A stretch of DNA of 37,074 nucleotides from Anaerolineaceae bacterium UBA2260 (GTDB lineage: Bacteria; Chloroflexota; Anaerolineae; Anaerolineales; Anaerolineaceae): positions 1 through 37,074 of the forward strand of contig DDXM01000012.1 in NCBI GenBank assembly GCA_002347485.1. The letters are read 5' to 3'. Shown one piece after another: positions 30,892 through 37,074 of this stretch. Position numbers and translations under genes: made by a program. Within the stretch, counting starts at the first letter, position 1; each line of letters opens with the position of its first letter. The notes below the pieces were generated by a model. That model saw only the letters and a list, made by a program, of their open reading frames with translations. It made no database searches and was not told where the DNA came from.

Positions 30892-30916
30892 CGATAAAAC
30901 CTGATGTATCTGAGAC

Positions 30917-33367
30917 TTATTGCAGTATGTAAACCTTCACAATGCGTACTTCGGACCACGGGCCCTTGTCGCCAAAGAGTTCGAAGGCGCGCACGCGCCA
31001 GAAGTATTTACCGTCCGGCAGGGTGATTGTCCTCGATGTGTTGTTGGTGATTTCATTATGCACCTTGTTAAAGAAGGTAGCATCTTTCGCGATCACCAAT
31101 CTGTAAAGAATGGCGTTCGTCACAGGCTGCCAGGAGAGCGTCATGCTTGACTCGTTCACCGCAAACTTGTGATCTGGGGAAGTGAGCAAAGGCGCGCTCA
31201 ACGGATCCATCGAGGTGAAACTCCACACTGGCGACCATTTACTCCAGGTCTCGCCGATGTGGAACTTGATGCGCCAGTAGTATACGGTACTGTAATTCAG
31301 GGGGGTTTCATAATAGTGGGCTGAATTTCTGGTTTCTACGTCAAGGATCAATTTACTGAAATCTTTGACCTTCGATAGCTGGATCTGATACAGGTCAGCG
31401 CCGCTGATATCATCCCAGTCGAAGATCACCTGGCTGACGCCGAGCTGGGCTTGCTTCCACGGGCTGAAATTGATAACCGGGAGGACGACGGCTGCAGATT
31501 CCCCGCCGCCGGGAGCGGGATTGAACACAGTCACGGCGGCCATGCCCGGGCTGGCGAGGTCAGCGGCGGTGATGGTGGCCTTGAGTTCGGTCTCGCTCAC
31601 GTAAAGGGTCGGCCGGTCGCTGCCGTTCCAACGCACAACCGATTCTTTATAAAAGCCGCTTCCGGAAAGGGTAAGGGTGAAGTCTTTGGCGCCCACCGGT
31701 TTCAAAGATGGAGAAAGCAGGCTCACAGCAGGCATGGAGTACCCGGCGGGGCCGACAAGGGTGAAGCGCATCGCGCCGAACGACAGGTTGCGTGAGGATT
31801 CCAGTTCGCCGGTCACGTCGCTGAGGGCAACAGTGCCGGCGCTTCCGGCGTCAAAGTAGAATTCGCCCAGGTTCATCCACTCATCGTTTATCGGAAGCTG
31901 GTCGCGCACCACTTCGGTCTGTGCGCCGGCCAAGCCGGTGATGACGTATTTTGCGTTGGAGCTGTCCGCTCCGAAGGTCAGGCTGCCCGAGCTGCACACC
32001 CGGCTGAAAGTGCCGTGCGCCGAGATGAAGGCGTCGACCTTGTACAGTCCGGCGGAGGGCAGGTTGGGCGTCCACTTTCCGCTGTTGGTGGAGGTGGCCG
32101 TGGTTTGGGCGTTTTCGACCAGGTAGTTGTAATTTCCGTTGAAACCCATGATGGGGTACCACAGCGAATCGCAGGTGTTGTCCCTGTACGCCGGGGTCAA
32201 TTCAGGTTCGCATACATATACCTCTGAATCGGTGGGGGCGGGGCAGGTGGCAGGTTCGCCGGTTGGACCGTGGTAAATGCGCAGCCCCTTGAAGTGGTTG
32301 CCGTAGGAATCCAGCGTGGTGCGGGACGAGTAGTAGGGATCGTTGATGAACACTGTATCGCCGGAATAGCCGGTGGCTACGACGAAGTGCTGCCCGTTGG
32401 TATACGGCACCTCGAGAATGACCGGGTAGCCGCTGCTCAGCTCGTAGCGCAGGCGCGACCAGTCTTCAGTCGTGACGCGCGCCACGAAGGTGAGTTTATC
32501 CGGTGCGAGGTTGGCGGCGGTCGACCAGTTGATCAGACAACCGGATGCGTACCCGCCGTTGGCTTTGAGCCATTTATTGATGCTGCCGGGGTCGGTGGAA
32601 ATGCCGAAGTACTTGAACACCATCGCCGTCGCGCTGATGGCGCAGCCCTGTTCGCAGACCGTGTACTCGGAGCAGGTGCCGAGGATGTCATTCCCCCAGG
32701 CGCTGTTGCACTGCGAGTAATACGGCACCACGCCGAGTACCGAAGCGGCTTCAGGCAGGCCGCCTGTGCCCAGGCTGACATCGGAGGTGGTCTCGAGCGT
32801 ACGGATATCCACCGTGTAGTAGACGGTGGGGAAGGCTTCATTATCCGGGTACTTGATCTGGGTGTCGGAAACCCACAGGATATCGGCGGTGCCGTCAAAG
32901 CTGATGGCCGGGTTGAGCGCCGTGGAGTCGGTGATCAAGCGCGTCTTGCCGCTCGCCACGTCATACACCCACAACTCATACTTCGAGTCGATCTCATACA
33001 CGCCCGCGTCCACGTTCACCACACGCAAATAAGCCACGGTTTTTCCGTCCGGCGACCAGATGGGATTGGTAACCCACGAGTTCTCGTCGCCGCTGGCGAT
33101 GACCTGCAGGTCCTTGGCGCCTTCGCGCGCCAGCGTGATCTGCGACCCGCCCATGCCCGCGTCCAGAGCGCTGACCCCCGCGATGTACTTACCGTCAGGC
33201 GAGGGCTGGTTGAGCGGCTCGAGTTCCGGCGGTTCTCCGTCAGCGGGTTTGCCTTTGAAGGGCAGGTCGAGCAGTTCGGATTGAAAAATGAAACCCGCCG
33301 CAATGAAGATGACCAGCAGTCCGAGCAGGACGAGGAAGCCGATGCGTTTGATGTTAGAGAAATTCAT
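30917..33367 (-). CDS. Membrane-anchored protein: propeller, C39-like peptidase, golvesin-like, IPT and repeat domains
   Basis: The protein is 816 aa from ATG 33367. An N-terminal anchor (GFLVLLGLLVIFIAAGFIF) is followed by TolB/WD-type propeller blades (SPDGKYIAGVS, WSPDGKTVAYLR). Next comes a C39-like cysteine-peptidase domain, with VPYYSQCNSAWG, the Cys in QGCAISATAMV, His in GQHFVVATGY and INDPYY. Next is a golvesin-like sandwich (NLPSAGLYKVDAFISAHG, WMNLGEFYFDAG), then an IPT/TIG-like domain (FTLTLSGSGFYKESVVRWNG) and two YYWR repeats with the SMDPLSAP linker. Such C39 domains cut Gly-containing leaders or other peptides. The chain also has an odd number of extra Cys in the peptidase part. 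Its substrate may be a neighbouring surface protein; this is inference. Confidence 0.82.
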   Translation of the reverse strand: MNFSNIKRIGFLVLLGLLVIFIAAGFIFQSELLDLPFKGKPADGEPPELEPLNQPSPDGKYIAGVSALDAGMGGSQITLAREGAKDLQVIASGDENSWVTNPIWSPDGKTVAYLRVVNVDAGVYEIDSKYELWVYDVASGKTRLITDSTALNPAISFDGTADILWVSDTQIKYPDNEAFPTVYYTVDIRTLETTSDVSLGTGGLPEAASVLGVVPYYSQCNSAWGNDILGTCSEYTVCEQGCAISATAMVFKYFGISTDPGSINKWLKANGGYASGCLINWSTAANLAPDKLTFVARVTTEDWSRLRYELSSGYPVILEVPYTNGQHFVVATGYSGDTVFINDPYYSSRTTLDSYGNHFKGLRIYHGPTGEPATCPAPTDSEVYVCEPELTPAYRDNTCDSLWYPIMGFNGNYNYLVENAQTTATSTNSGKWTPNLPSAGLYKVDAFISAHGTFSRVCSSGSLTFGADSSNAKYVITGLAGAQTEVVRDQLPINDEWMNLGEFYFDAGSAGTVALSDVTGELESSRNLSFGAMRFTLVGPAGYSMPAVSLLSPSLKPVGAKDFTLTLSGSGFYKESVVRWNGSDRPTLYVSETELKATITAADLASPGMAAVTVFNPAPGGGESAAVVLPVINFSPWKQAQLGVSQVIFDWDDISGADLYQIQLSKVKDFSKLILDVETRNSAHYYETPLNYSTVYYWRIKFHIGETWSKWSPVWSFTSMDPLSAPLLTSPDHKFAVNESSMTLSWQPVTNAILYRLVIAKDATFFNKVHNEITNNTSRTITLPDGKYFWRVRAFELFGDKGPWSEVRIVKVYILQ

Positions 33368-33442
33368 ATCTACCGCCAATCAGTATAGTAATAAGCTTAA
33401 AAACAACAAGAACTCCGGTGCAATATATGTGCCAGAAACCCC

Positions 33443-33480
33443 CAAAAAAGCACCCGGGAGAACTTACGCCCGGATGCTTC
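33443..33480 (-). terminator. Terminator after the 746-aa repeat protein
   Basis: The arms AAGCACCCGGG and CCCGGATGCTT (between 33448 and 33479) form a stem with one mismatch. Six T follow on the minus strand. It lies 27 bp after the stop at 33507. Confidence 0.88.
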
Positions 33481-33506
33481 GTACAATAGACGGATACGGC
33501 GAATCG

Positions 33507-35747
33507 TTACGGTACCACGGTGAAATTCCTTACCTCGGACCAGGGGCTCTTGAAGCCCTCGGCGTCGATGGCTTTCACGCGCCAGTAGTAGTTCCTGGCT
33601 GCCAGGGCGGTCAGGTCTTTGGAGAGTTCGGTGGTCTTCTCGTTGACGATCAGCTTGGTGAAGGCGGCGTCGTTGGAGACCTGCAGTTTGTACTGGACAG
33701 CGCCGACCACAGTGTTCCAGGAGAGGGTCACGTCAGGACCAACCTCAGCCTCGTTGTCGGGCGAGGCGAGGACGGGCGGGAAGATCATGGTCACGGTGAA
33801 ACCGCGTACCACTGACCAGGGACCCTTGAGACCGCCTTCCTCGATGGCTATCACCCGCCAGTAATACTTGCCTGGAGCGAGGTCGTTGAAGTCCTTGAAG
33901 GTGTCGGTGAGCTTGTCGCTGAACACGCGGTCGGTGAAAGCGGAATCCGTGGCGACCTGGAGCTTATACTGGGCGGCATTGACCACGGCGTCCCAGTAGA
34001 GGGTAATGTTGGGGTAGAGGAGGGCACCATCGCCAGGGTCGGTAAGGACGGGGGCGGCGAGGGGGTCCATGGAGTAGAAGCGGTAGACTTCAGACCAGAT
34101 CCCTTTAACGTCGCCATACTTTGGGCGGATACGCCAAAAGTAAGTGGTGGCGGGGCTGAGGGAGGTATCGAAGGCGTACTCGGAGGCGTATACCTTTAGA
34201 TTGATGATCTGGGTGCTGAAAGCCGGATCGGTGGACAACTGGATCTTGTAGGACGTCGCACCTGGTACATCGCTCCAGTCGAAGGTCACCTTGCTGGTGG
34301 TCAGCTTTTCATCATATTCCGGCGCGATCTCAGTCAGGGTGAAAGACCACCAGGCGCTATTGTTTGCGTAGGTGGTGCCAGTAGTATTGACCGCCCGCAC
34401 CTGCCAGTAATAGGTGGTATCCGAACTCAAGTCGGCAAGGTTGGTGCTGGTGGAAGTACCATTGTCGACCCAGCCGGAGCAGTTATCGTCATCACTGGTG
34501 TCGTAACAATACTCGTATGAGGCAGCACCGCTGGCAGCGCTCCAGGAGATGTCAGGTGATGTAGTAAGTAGGTTGGCATTGTCAGCGGGACTGGATTTAT
34601 TGAACGCGGCGGGAGGAGCATAGGTAGTTAAATTAACTACACTCACTGAAAGCAGTCGCATTCCTGAATAATAACCACCCCATGACATGGTATAGGTATT
34701 GTTAGGGTTGTTATCCCAGGTATCGCGGACGTAGATGGTGGAACCGCTGTATCCGTAGCCGACGATGGAATGTCCCTCGAGGTTTAAGAGCACGGGATGA
34801 CCGGCATCGATCTCAGCCTGGAAATTCGCGAGCGAGAACCCCCCGGGTATGGTGTTATCGGTCTTCTGGTTGTAGCAATCCGTTACCGTGTACCCGCGGG
34901 CTTCGTAGAAGAGTTTTCTCCCGTATGTTCCATCCAGGTCAGATATTTCCTGAGATTGCATAGTGGAACAGGTGAGCTTGTTGTTCGAACTGGCGTAGGT
35001 ATAAAAGCCAGTTGAGCCGTCTGTGTTTCCATATCCAGATTGGCTGGTTTTCATGTAGTCGCCGATCGCGGTGCCCCAGGCATGCTGGGTCCAGCCATTT
35101 GTAATATATGGATCATTGGCTGTGCTGCCGTATTGCACCCAGTAATCGTCGATCGAACCCCGCGTCGTCCTGCCATCCACGTTTTTGTGGGAAGCGATCA
35201 ACGGATTGTTAGGATAGGTGTCATGCCCATCGCTCCATGTGTTCCATGATGTGTCGCTGAGGGGCATGACGCCGCCGTTCGTAGGGCCAACGTAGATATT
35301 GGGGTATGAGGTTCGATCATAATAAGTGGCGATCATCGCCCCTGAAACCGCGGAACAGCCAAAAACCCAGTCGAAGGACGGGAAATTGGCAATGACCCCT
35401 GAACTGGGCAGAGGCTGGATGGAATCGACCCGTTCGGCTTCGTATCCCGCCGGCGGTTCCGGAGGCCCATTGATGATCAGACCGGATAACGAGGTGCCAT
35501 CCGATAGTTCTCTGTGGTCAATGGAGAGGTATGGACTGACCTCCTCGATTTCGGATGACACGGTTGTGATAGATTCCGAGGGAGGCGTATCTGTGGGGAT
35601 GCTCGAAGGCATTTCCGCGAGTTGATCTGCGGGTAACTCCTTGGCGAACGCGTTGCTGGTTGAGCTCATGGAGAAGACCGGCAGCAAAAATATTATGAGT
35701 GCCAACGAAAAAAACTTACCCAACCTTTTGGTTGTTCCATTTCTCAT
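33507..35747 (-). CDS. Secreted papain-like (C39-type) peptidase with four YYWRV repeats
   Basis: The protein is 746 aa. ATG 35747 is preferred to 35789, as the signal peptide (FFSLALIIFLLPVFSMS) then lies near the start. After a low-complexity acidic/Thr/Ser linker, a cysteine-peptidase-like domain covers about 115-380: FDWVFGCSAVSGAMIATYYD has the catalytic Cys, GHSIVGYGYSG the His, and VRDTWDN the Asp/Asn. Four repeats follow, the first with paired Cys (EYCYDTSDDDNC). The last part includes the shared tail (SMDPLAAP linker, then YYWRV). An IS256 element lies just upstream of the promoter region, so expression may be affected. The substrate is unknown. Confidence 0.83.
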   Translation of the reverse strand: MRNGTTKRLGKFFSLALIIFLLPVFSMSSTSNAFAKELPADQLAEMPSSIPTDTPPSESITTVSSEIEEVSPYLSIDHRELSDGTSLSGLIINGPPEPPAGYEAERVDSIQPLPSSGVIANFPSFDWVFGCSAVSGAMIATYYDRTSYPNIYVGPTNGGVMPLSDTSWNTWSDGHDTYPNNPLIASHKNVDGRTTRGSIDDYWVQYGSTANDPYITNGWTQHAWGTAIGDYMKTSQSGYGNTDGSTGFYTYASSNNKLTCSTMQSQEISDLDGTYGRKLFYEARGYTVTDCYNQKTDNTIPGGFSLANFQAEIDAGHPVLLNLEGHSIVGYGYSGSTIYVRDTWDNNPNNTYTMSWGGYYSGMRLLSVSVVNLTTYAPPAAFNKSSPADNANLLTTSPDISWSAASGAASYEYCYDTSDDDNCSGWVDNGTSTSTNLADLSSDTTYYWQVRAVNTTGTTYANNSAWWSFTLTEIAPEYDEKLTTSKVTFDWSDVPGATSYKIQLSTDPAFSTQIINLKVYASEYAFDTSLSPATTYFWRIRPKYGDVKGIWSEVYRFYSMDPLAAPVLTDPGDGALLYPNITLYWDAVVNAAQYKLQVATDSAFTDRVFSDKLTDTFKDFNDLAPGKYYWRVIAIEEGGLKGPWSVVRGFTVTMIFPPVLASPDNEAEVGPDVTLSWNTVVGAVQYKLQVSNDAAFTKLIVNEKTTELSKDLTALAARNYYWRVKAIDAEGFKSPWSEVRNFTVVP

Positions 35748-35841
35748 GACGTCTCTTACCTTTCGAAATAGAGTAGTATTGCAGAACATTTTTTATACCA
35801 TAAATTGAGATGGGATTACGCAACCTTTTTTCTGTAAATTC

Positions 35842-35856
35842 GAGTCAGAAATATCC
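35842..35856. repeat. IS left inverted repeat
   Basis: GAGTCAGAAATATCC, with CATAG following. It is the outer edge of the element on the side of the repeat-protein gene. Confidence 0.88.
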
Positions 35857-35864
35857 ATAGTTCT

Positions 35865-37022
35865 TTAACAATCGATTGACTTGCCAGCACAATAACGTTT
35901 TCCGATCTGCCACTCCTCGCTGATCTCCATCAGAAGCGCGGAGACCAACCTTAAACAGGATGCCTCGTTTGGAAAAACACCAACCACTCTCGTTCGTCTG
36001 CGTATCTCCTTGTTTATCCTCTCCAAGCTGTTGGTTGTCCGGATGGATCTGCGATGCTCAAGCGGAAAGTCAAAGACCGAGAACCCTTCCGCCAGATTTT
36101 CCTCTAACCAAGCTGATAAGCGCGGAGCAGAGACAGCGTACTTCTGGATGGTTGCCTGTAAAAGTTCTTCTGCTGTCTTTCGGTCAGGGGCATTGAACAT
36201 TGATCGGATGTCCACCGCCACCTCTAGTCTCATTGCCTGTTTGGGTAAATAAGCACCAGCATTTTGTTGCAAGTGGAATTGGCATCTCTGCCAAGGGATA
36301 CTTCCAAACACAGCTCTCCTGGCTGCTCCAAGACCTTCGTGATCGTCGCTAGTGATTAGCTTCACTCCATTCAACCCGCGATCCTTCAGTCCTTTTAGAA
36401 ATGCTTTCCAGTGGGCTTCGTGTTCGCTGAGAGACACAGAAACCCCTAAAACCTGTCTTTCCCCCTCTGGAGTGATCCCAGTAGCTACTAAAACGGCCGC
36501 ATCACGAACTTGTCCTGCCTCGCGGACCTTCTCATACCGAGCATCCACGTAGAGATAAGTTACTTCACCCAATGGTCGCTCCCGCCATTCCTGTAAAACG
36601 CTGTCCAGTTGAGCAGTGGCCCGGCTGACTTGCTCGGCAGAGATCTCCACCCCACACAGTTGTTCAGTGATGGCTTTCACCTTTCGGGTAGAGACCCCCT
36701 GTACGTACATCTCGGCCAGCGTGATCGTGAGAGCTCTTTCACTCCGCAACCCCTTCTCCAGGGCGGATGGATAAAAGCCTCCTTCTCGAACCTGGGGTAC
36801 TGCAAATGTGATCTCTCCGATGCGGGTTTTTACTGTCTTGGGCTTGAAACCGTTGGCGTGACCTTTACGCTCTTCAGTACGTTCATACTGCTCGGCTTGC
36901 AAGTATTTCGTCCTTTCCACCTGCATAGCGTTGTTGATCAGTATGCGCATAAGTTCCGGGATTGCTTCAAGTCCTTTTTCAGCTATGTCTTCTGCAAAGG
37001 TATAATCATTTTGGTGAGTCAT
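35865..37022 (-). CDS. IS256-family transposase
   Basis: The protein is 385 aa, full length for the family. AAAGGAG lies 8 nt before ATG 37022. The N-terminal part (LQAEQYERTEERKGHANGF) and VPQVREGGFYPSALEKG are typical of IS256 family Mutator-type transposases. The catalytic triad can be placed: Asp in YLYVDARYEKVR, Asp in LITSDDHEGLGAARR and Glu in TTNSLERINKEIRRRTRVVG. The Cys-His pair in WQRCQFHLQQN is also typical. No frameshift is seen, so it may be active. It inserts DNA copies of the element by cut and paste or copy-out. Confidence 0.94.
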   Translation of the reverse strand: MTHQNDYTFAEDIAEKGLEAIPELMRILINNAMQVERTKYLQAEQYERTEERKGHANGFKPKTVKTRIGEITFAVPQVREGGFYPSALEKGLRSERALTITLAEMYVQGVSTRKVKAITEQLCGVEISAEQVSRATAQLDSVLQEWRERPLGEVTYLYVDARYEKVREAGQVRDAAVLVATGITPEGERQVLGVSVSLSEHEAHWKAFLKGLKDRGLNGVKLITSDDHEGLGAARRAVFGSIPWQRCQFHLQQNAGAYLPKQAMRLEVAVDIRSMFNAPDRKTAEELLQATIQKYAVSAPRLSAWLEENLAEGFSVFDFPLEHRRSIRTTNSLERINKEIRRRTRVVGVFPNEASCLRLVSALLMEISEEWQIGKRYCAGKSIDC

Positions 37023-37056
37023 TTCTAGTCTCCTTTGTTGGTTGTGGTGACCTTAA

Positions 37057-37071
37057 GGATACTTCTGACTC
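37057..37071. repeat. IS right inverted repeat
   Basis: GGATACTTCTGACTC, the complement of the left repeat with one mismatch. Confidence 0.88.
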
Positions 37072-37074
37072 ACC

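Larger units (their letters stand above)
35842..37071. mobile_element. IS256-family insertion sequence, about 1.23 kb
   Basis: Terminal inverted repeats GAGTCAGAAATATCC (35842-35856) and the complement of GGATACTTCTGACTC (37057-37071) match at 14 of 15 positions. Between them lies one full-length transposase gene. The right end is 3 bp from the window edge, so the target duplication cannot be checked. The element looks intact. Confidence 0.9.

Noticed and set aside
32270..33388. 372-codon plus-strand frame
   Set aside because: It lies fully opposite the propeller/C39 protein gene, whose domains are clear. No ribosome site or known motif was seen.

Overview
The window reads as a GC-rich bacterial chromosome segment, most likely from an Anaerolineae-type member of the Chloroflexota. 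This assignment is inferred from gene content, not from a marker gene. The pointers are a sortase with an IPVTG-type substrate, long secreted proteins made of YYWRV-type fibronectin-III-like repeats, C39-like peptidases fused to such repeats, a MerR/VWA pair and an Atg22-like MFS protein. No rRNA or complete tRNA gene was seen.

Layout. Positions 1-1410 (minus) carry a sortase, cut by the window edge, and its presumed substrate. Positions 1610-4016 (plus) carry a membrane thioredoxin, a CcdA-like electron carrier and a flippase-like membrane protein. Positions 4288-10671 are a plasmid-like replication and segregation island. It holds a DnaA-domain-I/helix-turn-helix protein without an ATPase domain, a ribbon-helix-helix-like small protein and an ExeA-type AAA ATPase (all minus). 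Divergent from these is a ParA/ParB pair followed by two parS-like palindromes. Next comes a second ParA with a ribbon-helix-helix partner, preceded by a repeat-studded promoter and followed by an iteron-like array. Positions 10775-19025 are ordinary chromosome: GrpB, VWA+MerR, TetR+SDR, a dUTPase-like protein, a META lipoprotein, a 38-residue membrane peptide, a NIF3/CutA-like protein, a zinc-ribbon membrane protein and a LysM/M23 peptidase.

Positions about 19200-20900 are an accessory pocket. It has an AT-rich unknown gene bracketed by palindromic repeats, a GNKNA-type small protein, a tRNA T-arm-like fragment and the tail of a lost restriction-modification gene. Positions 21159-25294 hold two acyltransferases, an MFS protein and a lipoprotein esterase, followed by a decayed membrane-protein gene at 25335-25684. 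Positions 25737-35747 (minus) encode three very large exported proteins that share a C-terminal tail; two carry cysteine-peptidase-like domains. An IS256-family element closes the window at 35842-37071.

The most interesting parts are four. First, the island combines a possibly split initiator (DnaA domain I plus a separate AAA protein) with two different ParA systems, each with its own candidate DNA sites. Second, two genes have no usable ATG, GTG or TTG and show an ATA codon at ideal spacing from a Shine-Dalgarno sequence. Third, three surface proteins share a C-terminal tail that could be a targeting or anchoring module. Fourth, several genes have a -10 box 7 to 9 bases before the ATG and no Shine-Dalgarno, suggesting leaderless mRNAs.
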